A stretch of DNA of 64,000 nucleotides from Deltaproteobacteria bacterium (GTDB lineage Bacteria; Myxococcota_A; Polyangia; Polyangiales; JADJMO01), in NCBI GenBank assembly GCA_025363655.1, contig JANYDK010000092.1, positions 124,001-188,000 of the forward strand, given 5' to 3'. Numbering within the stretch: position 1 is the stretch's first letter; every line of letters begins with the position of its first letter. The notes beneath the pieces are model-generated. The model worked only from the letters and a program-made list of their open reading frames with translations, was not told the DNA's origin and did not search any database. Below are positions 46,890 to 54,763 of the stretch, in pieces. The position numbers and the translations under genes were made by a program.

Positions 46890-48020
46890 ATGAAGACCGT
46901 TCGTCGCTACGCAGTCTCATTTCGCGAAAACTTGCTGCGCAACTTTGGCCGTCCGGTCGATGTCGCTGCGCTCCGTCGCCGGGCGCTCTCGTTTGCACTC
47001 TCCGCCGTCGTGATCTCAGCCGCCGCCCTCGCGAGCGCCGAGCCTGGGACCATCGTCCTCAACGACGGAACCTCCGTCGCCGGCGAGATCACCGAGATCG
47101 TCAACGGCGATCACCTCTCGATTCGCCTGCCCAACGGCGAGCTGCGCACCCTCGCCTGGACGCAGATCGCGACGATGCAGGTCGGTGTTTCGGGGACGAT
47201 CGTCATCGGTCCGCAGCCCGCGGCGACGCCTGCACCTCCGCCGCCCCAGCCCGCGCCGCCGCCGCCGGTGGTCTACGCACCCGCGCCGCCGCCGCCGGTG
47301 GTCTACGCACCTCCGCCGCCACAGCCTGCGTACTATCCGCCGCAGTACCAGCCTCCGCCTCCTCCGCGCTTCCAACCGGCGTGGGTGCTCGGCGGTCGCT
47401 TCGGCACTCTCAGCCCGGGCAAGAACTCGAGCCTGATCGGCGGATCACAGAACGGAACTGCCGGTGACGACGTGCCGCTCAAGTCGTACGTCGGAAGCGG
47501 CATCGCCCTCGAGGCCGACGTCGGCTATCACTTCGCGCCGTCCTGGACTTTCTACGGCTTCTGGGAGCACGGTTTTCTCGGCAAGGGCGACGTCAACTCG
47601 GGCGTCTCCGGCGACTCGTCATCGAACTTCGTCGGCCTCGGCTTCCAGGCGAACACCAACCCGCGTGGTCCGCTCGGCTTCTATTTCGACGTCGGTGCCG
47701 GTTATCGCTGGCTCACTCTCTCCTATGCCACCGGGCAAACGGGACCGGGCGCCGATCCGCGGTACGCCAATGAAGCAAAGCGGTCGGTCGGCGGTTGGGA
47801 GCCGCTCCGCATCGGCATCGGCGCCGCGATCGTCGTCAATCCGCAGTTCTCGCTCGACGTGCTCCTCCACGCGTCGGCCGGATATTTCTCGAAGATGGAC
47901 GACTCGGCGAGCCCCTGCTCGGGCAGTGGAGACTCGAGCTGCGGCAGCATCCCCGTCGATCGACGCGCCATCCACACGTTCAGCGGCATCTCGGTAGCGG
48001 CGCACTGGGATCTGCTCTGA
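46890..48020 (+). CDS. Secreted Pro-rich protein with outer-membrane barrel (first paralogue), repeat-derived leader
   Basis: 376 residues from ATG 46890, after GCAGGAG. The leader is unusually long: residues ~9-30 (VSFRENLLRNFGRPVDVAAL) are coded by a copy of the 70-bp repeat. A normal signal peptide follows (RRRALSFALSAVVISAAALA, cleavage after ASA). The mature start TIVLNDGTSVAGEITEIVNG resembles a small SH3-like strand motif, then a Pro/Tyr/Ala tract (~115-165) with PPPVVYAP repeats. Residues ~165-376 look like an outer-membrane barrel (VGYHFAPSWTFYGFWEHGFL, PRGPLGFYFDVGAGYRWLTL). Paralogous to the next gene; they share GDHL, SW/T-T and GFYxDxxxGxRW blocks. Confidence 0.78.
   Translation: MKTVRRYAVSFRENLLRNFGRPVDVAALRRRALSFALSAVVISAAALASAEPGTIVLNDGTSVAGEITEIVNGDHLSIRLPNGELRTLAWTQIATMQVGVSGTIVIGPQPAATPAPPPPQPAPPPPVVYAPAPPPPVVYAPPPPQPAYYPPQYQPPPPPRFQPAWVLGGRFGTLSPGKNSSLIGGSQNGTAGDDVPLKSYVGSGIALEADVGYHFAPSWTFYGFWEHGFLGKGDVNSGVSGDSSSNFVGLGFQANTNPRGPLGFYFDVGAGYRWLTLSYATGQTGPGADPRYANEAKRSVGGWEPLRIGIGAAIVVNPQFSLDVLLHASAGYFSKMDDSASPCSGSGDSSCGSIPVDRRAIHTFSGISVAAHWDLL
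46915..46980. repeat. Diverged copy of the 70-bp repeat inside a coding sequence
   Basis: Hand alignment to 28254-28320 gives about 56 of 67 positions identical with one gap. The core GCAACTTTGGCCG is exact. It encodes extra residues ahead of the signal peptide. Confidence 0.8.
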
Positions 48021-48988
48021 GCGCACGCGTCGTCGCGTTCGCCATCGTTCCCGTCTTTGCGCTGGCGACGCTGACGACGTCGCTGGCGCAGGCCGAGCAG
48101 AGCACCATCGTCCTCGTCGACGGTGAGGTGCTCGTCGGCGACGTGACCGAGGTCGTGAGCGGTGATCACCTGGTGATTCACCTCGGATCGGGTGAGACCA
48201 AGGCGGTCGCTTGGCTGCAGCTTCGCTCGCTGCAGATCGGCGCCGGCGCGACGATCGTGATCGCACCTTCGGGTCCGCCTCCTCCGCGCACGACGTCCGC
48301 CGCCGACGCGACTCCAGCGCCGGCACTCGCGCCGACGGCCGACGGCGTGGGGATCGTCCCCCCACCAGTCGTCGCGTTTTCGCCTCGTTTTTCCCTTGGT
48401 GCCCGCCTGACGTCGCTCACGCCCGGGGGCAACGTCTATGGCACCTCGGTCACGAAAGGCGGTGTCACCGTCGTCGATGGACCGAAGATGACCGACTACG
48501 TGCGCTCGGGCATCGGCATCGAGGGCGACCTCGGCTACCACGTCACGCCAAGCTGGACCATCTACGCATTTTGGGAGCTCGGTCTCCTTGCCAAGTCCGA
48601 CCTCGTCAACGCGTCGAGCGACACCTCGACCACCAACCTCGTCGGCGTCGGCATCAACGTCGACACCGCGCCCCGTGGACCGCTCGGATTCTACGCCGAC
48701 GCAGCCGTCGGCGGACGCTGGATGACGGTCTCGGCACCGAACGGCGACGGTACCTTTCGACGCGAGACGTACACGGGCTTCGAAGCGCTTCGACTCTCGC
48801 TCGGCATCGCCGTCGCCATCGGGCGCAACGCGCGCCTCTTGGTCGCCCCCACCGTCAGCATCGGCAGCTTCACCCACTCGTCGGGACCTGGTTGCTCCGA
48901 CGACTCGGCCTGCACCTCGATCGACGAGAGCAAGCGCGCCTGGCACACGTTCGGCGGCCTGACGATCGGCGGCCGCTTCGATCTCTGA
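48017..48988 (+). CDS. Secreted protein with outer-membrane barrel (second paralogue), probable CTG start
   Basis: 323 residues if started at CTG 48017. No ATG, GTG or TTG stands near; the next start upstream, at 47795, would add ~74 residues antisense-like in composition inside the previous gene. CTG 48017 overlaps the previous stop (CTGA). It gives a clean signal peptide: basic SAR, hydrophobic AFAIVPVFALATLTTS, then cleavage after AQA. The mature chain repeats the paralogue's STIVLVDGEVLVGDVTEVVS and the barrel blocks GYHVTPSWTIYAFWELGLLA and PRGPLGFYADAAVGGRWM. Two Cys (GCSDDSAC) are probably disulfide-linked. It lacks the repeat-derived leader of the first paralogue. Role unknown; the pair is translationally linked. 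Confidence 0.7.
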   Translation: MSARVVAFAIVPVFALATLTTSLAQAEQSTIVLVDGEVLVGDVTEVVSGDHLVIHLGSGETKAVAWLQLRSLQIGAGATIVIAPSGPPPPRTTSAADATPAPALAPTADGVGIVPPPVVAFSPRFSLGARLTSLTPGGNVYGTSVTKGGVTVVDGPKMTDYVRSGIGIEGDLGYHVTPSWTIYAFWELGLLAKSDLVNASSDTSTTNLVGVGINVDTAPRGPLGFYADAAVGGRWMTVSAPNGDGTFRRETYTGFEALRLSLGIAVAIGRNARLLVAPTVSIGSFTHSSGPGCSDDSACTSIDESKRAWHTFGGLTIGGRFDL

Positions 48989-49005
48989 GGCTCACGCGAG
49001 AAAAA

Positions 49006-50112
49006 TCACTCGAACGCGAGCACCTGTTCGGCACCGAATTCCGCGATCAGCGCGTCGACCGTCGCGAGGAGCTCGGTGCGTCGCGCGAGAACCGCGTCGA
49101 CTTGGGCCGGCTCGAGGAGGGGCGCGCCGAACGCGTCCTCGCCGAGCGCGCGCAAGAGCTCTTCGCGTGAGAGACCGCGGACCGCAGTGATGAAACGACG
49201 CGAGAATTTCTGCACGCGGGCGAGCACCAGCGCGCGGAGCTTGGAGCGCGGGGCGTCGATGATCGGATCGAAGGCGAGGTTGTTGTCGAGGAAGACGAGC
49301 TGGGTGCCTGTCTCGTCGAGCATGACGTTGTGCCCGCTCCAACGATCGCGATTGCCGGTCAGGTGATCGAAGCCGATCATCGACGAAATCTGCGACGCGA
49401 GCGGCCGCGCGGCGAGGACGCCAGGGAGATCGCGGCGCGAGAGCCGACGCTCGATCGGGACCGCGGGGGGTGTCTGCCCGAGCCACTCGCCCCAGGCCGT
49501 CCAGAGATAGCCTCGCTCGATCGCGAGCGGTTTGATCCCGGGAAGCCAGGCGATCATCGCGCCCGGGAGGGTGCCGTCGGGGAGGACGAGCGCTTGATCG
49601 AGCAGCTTGCGACGGGCCGACGGAGAGGCCATCGACGCGAGAATGGCCGGCATTTTGGCCGCGCGGGGTACCGACGGAGGGACGTTGTCGAGGCCGAGCA
49701 AGCGCGAGAGCCGGAAGGCGGCGATCTCGGCGCGATAGCGTTGATGGTGCTTCTTGGTGTCGGGCTTGAAGGCCGCGTACTGGCCTCCATCGAGCGGAAG
49801 ACGCAGCACGATCGAGGTCGATCCGACCGATTTTCCGCCGGCGAGAATGACGGCCGAGCGGAGACCGAAGAGCAACGGATCCTCGGCGGGAGGCGCGTTC
49901 TTCTCGAGGAGCGCAGCAATCTGAGGGTCGGCGCTCTCGTCGGGTCGCTCGACCGCGAAGGGCTCGAGCGTGCGCCTCGGCGTGGGGGCCGCGAGTGGAC
50001 GTGCGTCAGGCCGCGGCGTCACGATCGAATGGAGGCGCGCGCCTGCCCCGGTGCAGGAAGTGAGCGGCAGCGGCGCAGCGAGGAGGAGGATCAGCGGCAG
50101 GATTCTTCGCAC
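49006..50112 (-). CDS. Secreted lipoprotein kinase-like protein of the Fam20/HipA-related type
   Basis: 368 residues from GTG 50112, giving a lipoprotein leader RRILPLILLLAAPLPLTSC; an alternative start at 50148 adds a basic stretch. The lipid-anchored protein carries a kinase-like core: Lys116 in YAAFKPDTKK, Glu129 in YRAEIAAFRLSRLLGL, and the catalytic motif DHLTGNRDRWSGHN with Asp256. A metal Asp276 stands in VFLDNNLAFD. This closely resembles the Fam20C 'DFLTGNMDRHHY...LDNGRGF' active site and the K-E pair before it. Fam20 kinases phosphorylate secreted proteins or sugars. Activity and substrate are unproven. Convergent with the barrel gene (17 bp) and divergent from hemB. Confidence 0.72.
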   Translation of the reverse strand: MRRILPLILLLAAPLPLTSCTGAGARLHSIVTPRPDARPLAAPTPRRTLEPFAVERPDESADPQIAALLEKNAPPAEDPLLFGLRSAVILAGGKSVGSTSIVLRLPLDGGQYAAFKPDTKKHHQRYRAEIAAFRLSRLLGLDNVPPSVPRAAKMPAILASMASPSARRKLLDQALVLPDGTLPGAMIAWLPGIKPLAIERGYLWTAWGEWLGQTPPAVPIERRLSRRDLPGVLAARPLASQISSMIGFDHLTGNRDRWSGHNVMLDETGTQLVFLDNNLAFDPIIDAPRSKLRALVLARVQKFSRRFITAVRGLSREELLRALGEDAFGAPLLEPAQVDAVLARRTELLATVDALIAEFGAEQVLAFE

Positions 50113-50220
50113 GTCACGATCGTGCCGGTCGCGCCTTGGAACGGCCAAGAAGCCCGTACGCTCGTCTGACGCTCGTCTGACGCTCGCCTTGCCCTCGCCG
50201 CTCGCCTAGCCTCCCTGCGC

Positions 50221-51213
50221 ATGTCCTTTCCCGTCCAGCGGCCCCGGCGCCTCCGTCGTACGCCCGGCATCCGGGCCCTCGTGCGTGAGACGAGCGTCGA
50301 CCCCGGCGACTTCGTCTATCCGCTGTTCATCAACGAGACGCTCACCGCTCCTCGCCCGATCGGCACCATGCCGGGCGTGTCGCAGATCACCGTCGAAGGT
50401 GCGGTCTTGGAGGCCAAGGAGCTGAAGAGCCTCGGCATCGGCGCCACCATCCTCTTCGGCTTGCCCAAGACGAAGGACGATCGCGGCACCTCGGCGTACG
50501 ACCCGAACGGGCCGGTTCCGCGGGCGATCGCGGCGATGAAGGACGCTGTCCCCGAGCTGGTGATCATCACCGACGTCTGCGTCGACGAGTACACCGATCA
50601 CGGCCACTGCGGCATCCTCCGGCCGATGCGCGGGAGTCGCGACGGGGAGCTCGAGGTCGACAACGACGCCACGCTCGAGGTGCTCACCAAGGCGGCCATC
50701 GCCCACGCGCGTGCCGGCGCCGACGTCATCGCGCCGAGCGACATGATGGACGGGCGCGTCGGCGCGCTCCGGCGCGGCCTCGACGAAGCGGGCTTCACCG
50801 ATCTGCCGATCCTCTCGTACGCGGTGAAATACGCGAGCGCCTTCTACGGGCCGTTCCGCGAGGCCGCCGAATGCGCGCCGAAGTTCGGCGATCGCGCCGG
50901 CTACCAGATGGATCCGGCGAACTCGCGCGAGGCGATCAAGGAAGCGCGTCTCGACCTCGAAGAGGGCGCCGACATGTTGATGGTCAAGCCCGCCCTGCCC
51001 TACCTCGACATCATCCGCCAGGTGAAAGATGCGTTCGACGTCCCAGTCGGCGCGTACAACGTCTCCGGCGAATACGCGATGATCAAGGCGGCGGCCGCGG
51101 CGGGCATGATCGACGAGGCGCGCGCGGTGCGTGAGCTGCTGACCTCGATCAAGCGCGCCGGCGCCGATTTCATCGTCACGTATCACGCGAAAGACGCGGC
51201 AAAACAGCTGTGA
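50221..51213 (+). CDS. hemB: Porphobilinogen synthase (delta-aminolevulinic acid dehydratase)
   Basis: 330 residues. It condenses two 5-aminolevulinate molecules in tetrapyrrole (haem and cobalamin) synthesis. The Schiff-base lysines are in SYAVKYASAFYG and MLMVKPALPYLD. The metal-site loop reads DVCVDEYTDHGHCG: Cys120 and Cys130 match the zinc ligands, but the middle ligand (Cys122 in zinc enzymes) is Asp122. The N-terminus (RPRRLRRTPGIRALVRET) and VSGEYAMIKAAA are typical. The next gene starts on its stop (GTGA). Confidence 0.96.
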   Translation: MSFPVQRPRRLRRTPGIRALVRETSVDPGDFVYPLFINETLTAPRPIGTMPGVSQITVEGAVLEAKELKSLGIGATILFGLPKTKDDRGTSAYDPNGPVPRAIAAMKDAVPELVIITDVCVDEYTDHGHCGILRPMRGSRDGELEVDNDATLEVLTKAAIAHARAGADVIAPSDMMDGRVGALRRGLDEAGFTDLPILSYAVKYASAFYGPFREAAECAPKFGDRAGYQMDPANSREAIKEARLDLEEGADMLMVKPALPYLDIIRQVKDAFDVPVGAYNVSGEYAMIKAAAAAGMIDEARAVRELLTSIKRAGADFIVTYHAKDAAKQL

Positions 51214-51743
51214 AACGTGTTTTCTTGCCCATGCTCCGTGCCATCTTTCCGATGGCAATCTTGGCGACGCCGTTCGTGCTCACCACGGCGCAGAGCGGGT
51301 GTGGCCCGAGCTGCTCGGGGGGCGAGCGCTCGTTCGACGGCGGCGTGCACACGATCGGCGCCGACGATCTCGTCTTCGAATCGAGCACCATCGACGGGCC
51401 GTTCCTCCCCTTCGAAGGCGCTGCGGTCTGGCATTTTCACCATGGCCTCGGCGTCCGTCCCTATCAGGTCGACGTCACCCTCTCCTTCGCCGATCGCCCC
51501 GAAGACAACGGCGGCTCGGCCGCGAGCGCCGGCAACCTGGCGATCGTGCTGAAGACGAACGACGACGTCATCGACATCAAGAGCGACACGTGCGCGAGTT
51601 ACTTCATCCGCGTGGTCGCGCACGCGCACCCGAAGTCGTCGACGAGTGACGGCGGGGTCGATGCGAGTCCCGATACGGGCGCCGATGCGAGTATCGACAC
51701 GGGTCCCGAAGTGAGCGACGCGACCGACGCCAAGGGCGACTGA
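51210..51743 (+). CDS. Lipoprotein, beta-rich, unknown function
   Basis: 177 residues from GTG 51210, which overlaps the hemB stop. Lipobox-like AQSG-C follows a signal peptide (LPMLRAIFPMAILATPFVLTT). The next residues are GPSCSGG. The body is a short beta-rich domain (VWHFHHGLGVRPYQVDVTLSF, NLAIVLKTNDDVIDIK). The tail is rich in Asp, Ser and Gly with repeated DASxDTG (DASPDTGADASIDTGPE). Nothing identifies its job; the hemB link may be only transcriptional. Confidence 0.72.
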   Translation: MKRVFLPMLRAIFPMAILATPFVLTTAQSGCGPSCSGGERSFDGGVHTIGADDLVFESSTIDGPFLPFEGAAVWHFHHGLGVRPYQVDVTLSFADRPEDNGGSAASAGNLAIVLKTNDDVIDIKSDTCASYFIRVVAHAHPKSSTSDGGVDASPDTGADASIDTGPEVSDATDAKGD

Positions 51744-51755
51744 GCGACTGAGCGA

Positions 51756-52325
51756 CTACTTCGCCTTCTCGAGCTCGTCCTTCACGCTCGCCGCGGTCAC
51801 CACGCCCGCCGCGACGCCGACGGGGACGCCATCGGCGCGCAAGACCAACGTCGCCGGGATGACCTTGATCTTCGCCAAATCGCCGAGGCGAGCGCGGGCA
51901 GGATCGCCGATGGCGCGGATGCACGGCGTCTCTTCGGCGTCGAAGAACGTGGAAATCAGCGGCCTGTCGGCGAGGGGCTGCATCGCCACCAACATGCACT
52001 GCGTGTCGGCCGGCAGCGTTCGGAGGAGCGGCGCGAGGTTGCGCAGGAGCACGAGCGAGGAGCCGTCCCAGGTCGTGACGACGACGACGATCGCGCGTTT
52101 GCCGCGCAGCTGTTCGCTCGCCGGTTGAAATTCGGCGTCGCGGAGGACCGGATCGAGGATGAAGTCGATCGGCGGTCCGAGCGGTTCGGCTTTGGCGACT
52201 GGCTTCGCGCTCTCGCTGGTGAGGTGCGGCGTGGCGACGTCGGGAGCGCTCGTCGCCTTGCACGCGGGCAACGCGAGCGGCGCAAGGGCGATCGCCGAGA
52301 GAACGAGGCCGCGCGCGAGGGACAT
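51756..52325 (-). CDS. Thioredoxin-fold lipoprotein without CxxC
   Basis: 189 residues. Signal peptide with lipobox LPA-C. Residues ~50-185 resemble TlpA/AhpC-type thioredoxin domains: GKRAIVVVVTTWDGSSLVLL, cis-Pro in IKVIPATLVLRADG and a C-terminal helix. The redox motif is lost: TTWDGSS stands where TlpA has WCxxC, so it probably binds or senses rather than oxidises. It starts 75 bp from the RbsD/FucU gene, divergently, and converges on the hemB-linked lipoprotein. Confidence 0.75.
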   Translation of the reverse strand: MSLARGLVLSAIALAPLALPACKATSAPDVATPHLTSESAKPVAKAEPLGPPIDFILDPVLRDAEFQPASEQLRGKRAIVVVVTTWDGSSLVLLRNLAPLLRTLPADTQCMLVAMQPLADRPLISTFFDAEETPCIRAIGDPARARLGDLAKIKVIPATLVLRADGVPVGVAAGVVTAASVKDELEKAK

Positions 52326-52400
52326 CGCTTTCTGGTTAGCGCGGCTTCCCCAGCGGAGCCAGGGCGGCGGCCGACCGCGACACGGCTACGACGCCGTGCG

Positions 52401-52856
52401 ATGCTCCCGGAGGTGCTGCGCGGCCCGCTCATCCATCCGCAAATTGCTGCTGCGCTCGCCTCGGCGGGTCACGGCAGCAAGGTGCTCCTCTCCGACGGCA
52501 ACTACCCGCACGCGACGCGGCGGGGACCGAACGCGGAGCTCGTCTTCCTCAACCTCGCGCCCGGCAAGCTCGGCGTCGTCGACGTGCTGACGGTGCTCGC
52601 GGCCGCCATTCCGATCGAGGGCGCCGCCGTGATGGCGCCGAGCGGAGGCCGCGAAGATCCGCCGATTTGGAGCGAGTTCCAGCGCGCGCTGCGCGACAGC
52701 CCAGCCAACGTGACCGCCCTCGTGCCCCTCGATCGCGAGGGGTTCTACGCCGCGGCGAGCACCTCCGACGTCTGCCTCACCATCGCCACCGGCGAGCAAG
52801 CGCTCTACGCGAACCTGCTCCTCACCATCGGCGTGGTCACTCAGGCATTCACGTAG
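52401..52856 (+). CDS. RbsD/FucU-family sugar pyranase/mutarotase
   Basis: 151 residues from ATG 52401; upstream frame overlaps the divergent lipoprotein. RbsD (D-ribose pyranase) and FucU (L-fucose mutarotase) motifs: N-terminal GPLIHPQIAAALASAGHGSK with the catalytic His, VLLSDGNYP, and the C-terminal TGEQALYANLLLTIGVV. The length is typical. No sugar transporter or kinase is close, so the substrate is open. Confidence 0.88.
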   Translation: MLPEVLRGPLIHPQIAAALASAGHGSKVLLSDGNYPHATRRGPNAELVFLNLAPGKLGVVDVLTVLAAAIPIEGAAVMAPSGGREDPPIWSEFQRALRDSPANVTALVPLDREGFYAAASTSDVCLTIATGEQALYANLLLTIGVVTQAFT

Positions 52857-52859
52857 GCG

Positions 52860-54644
52860 TCACGGCCCGTCACCCTTGAGGCACTTGCTCGCGGCCTCTT
52901 TGGTGACCTTGTTCTTCGCCTTCGGGAGCGAGATTTGGATCGCCGACAAGGTGTCGTCGAGCGTGTCGCGCTCCTTCCGTGCGCGCGCCGAAACGCATGA
53001 TTTCGTGAGCCAAGCGAGCGCCCCATCGGCGTCGTTCTTCGACATGAGAATCGCGCCCTCGACGCCGCAGAGGTAGGCGTCGAGCGGCGACTCGACGAGC
53101 GCCTGCGCGATCGCCATCCGGGCGTGATCGATGTCCTTGGCGTCGACGTAGCGTCGAAGCAGCTTGCGCGAGTAATACGGCTCGTAGGCGCTGGTGGTCA
53201 CCGCTTCGGCGAAGAGCGAGGTCTGCCGCTTGCCCTTCTTCGCGTTCTCCGCGGCTGCCCACAGCGCCGCCGGCACCAGCGTCGAGGCGGGCGCGATCTT
53301 CTGCAGCTTGCGCGCGAGTGCCTCGAGCGCGGTGGAGTCGTGCATGCCGACCTCACCCTCGATCGCGATCTCGACGTCGGCGACACCGAAAGGGAGCACG
53401 TTGAGACGATCGTCGGCGATCTTCCGGCCTCTCCAGGCGTCGGTGATGATTTCGCAGCGCGCGCGCGCCATCGTGGCCAGAGGTCCGCGGTCGGTCCAGG
53501 GCAGGCTCCAAGCGAGTGGACAGACCTCGTCGGTGCGCGCCATCAGCGACGCGGCGATCGTGCGCCATGTCACTTGCGGCTGATTTTCCAGTGATTTGCG
53601 AACGACGAGCATCCCCTTCTCGCCGAGGCGCCGTGCCAAGCGATACGTCGCGAGCTCGGCAGGAAAGAGCTCGAGCAATTGCGCGTAGGCGATCGCCGCG
53701 TTGCCGTCGTTGCGTGCGGCCGCCTGGAGGACGCGGGTGATGAAGGGAAGTCGCTGCATCGGACGGGCATCGCGCTCGAGATCGCTGCCGCTGCCGACCT
53801 CTGGACGCCCGGTGCGCGGACTACGGACGAAGACCGTCGGATCGCCGCCCTCGCGCGTCAGCGACGCCACCACGTACGCATCGTCGAACGCCGGCGCGCC
53901 GAAGGAGGCTGCGTCTTTGGCGAGCCGTTCGAGCGTCGCGCGATCGAGGATGGTGCCCGCGCCGAGGCCCGCGCCGAGCCGACGCGCGAGCACCGTCTCG
54001 TCCTCGTCGGTGCTCTTGATCGTGTCTTGGATGGCTGCGCACTTCGGCAAATCGAGCGAGCAGACGAGCTCGGCCTGGAGCAAGCGACCGGCGGGATCGT
54101 TGGGGCTCGCCTTCAGATAGAGGTTCACCAGCCGTTCGGCATTGGCGGCGTCGTCCTCGATTTGAGCGGCGATCGCCGCTTGGTAGTAGGCCACGGGCGC
54201 CTCGCTGCCGAGCGGCTCCAAGATCTTCCGCGCGCCCGCTGGATCGCCGCGGAGCAGACGGGCGAGCCCGAGCGCGTAGCGCGCGACGGGCGAGGCGAGG
54301 CGCACTGCATACGCCGAGCGCACCCAGGTCTCGGCCGACCAAAGGAGACCGCGCGCGCGGGCACAACGGAGCATCAGCTCCATCGTCTCGAGATCGTCGG
54401 CGGCGATGGTCATCGCCACTTGCCCGTAGCGATGACAATCTTCGAGCTTCCCGTCCCAAGCCTTGTCGAGGACGAACTGGTTGGTGATCTCCGCGAGTGG
54501 CACCTCGAGCGCCATCGCCGACGACGACGCCGCTGCCGGCAAGGTGCGCACGGGAGGCGGCGGCGCGCTTGGACACGCCGCGAGGAGCCCCACGAGGAGC
54601 ATGCACGTCAGCGTGAAGATGGCGCGGGCGTACCGCGAAGGCAC
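52860..54644 (-). CDS. Large TPR-like lipoprotein
   Basis: 594 residues from GTG 54644. Signal peptide with lipobox LAA-C and a Pro-rich spacer. The mature chain is nearly all helical, with TPR-like hairpins: GDPAGARKILEPLGSEAPVA, AAIAAQIEDDAANAERLVNL, DAKDIDHARMAIAQALVESP and AILMSKNDADGALAWLTKSC. Six or more Cys could pair in the periplasm. It resembles other large myxobacterial TPR lipoproteins but no family name is supported. It ends 3 bp from the RbsD/FucU gene (convergent). Confidence 0.75.
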   Translation of the reverse strand: MPSRYARAIFTLTCMLLVGLLAACPSAPPPPVRTLPAAASSSAMALEVPLAEITNQFVLDKAWDGKLEDCHRYGQVAMTIAADDLETMELMLRCARARGLLWSAETWVRSAYAVRLASPVARYALGLARLLRGDPAGARKILEPLGSEAPVAYYQAAIAAQIEDDAANAERLVNLYLKASPNDPAGRLLQAELVCSLDLPKCAAIQDTIKSTDEDETVLARRLGAGLGAGTILDRATLERLAKDAASFGAPAFDDAYVVASLTREGGDPTVFVRSPRTGRPEVGSGSDLERDARPMQRLPFITRVLQAAARNDGNAAIAYAQLLELFPAELATYRLARRLGEKGMLVVRKSLENQPQVTWRTIAASLMARTDEVCPLAWSLPWTDRGPLATMARARCEIITDAWRGRKIADDRLNVLPFGVADVEIAIEGEVGMHDSTALEALARKLQKIAPASTLVPAALWAAAENAKKGKRQTSLFAEAVTTSAYEPYYSRKLLRRYVDAKDIDHARMAIAQALVESPLDAYLCGVEGAILMSKNDADGALAWLTKSCVSARARKERDTLDDTLSAIQISLPKAKNKVTKEAASKCLKGDGP

Positions 54645-54763
54645 CTTCTAGGCATACCACACTCGGTTTTGTCTCAGATCCCGGCGCCGCCCTCCCTGAC
54701 GCAGTGCGCACGAGAATCGGGATTCCCCGCCCTCCCGACGTGCGATAGAGCGCTCCTCCGCTC

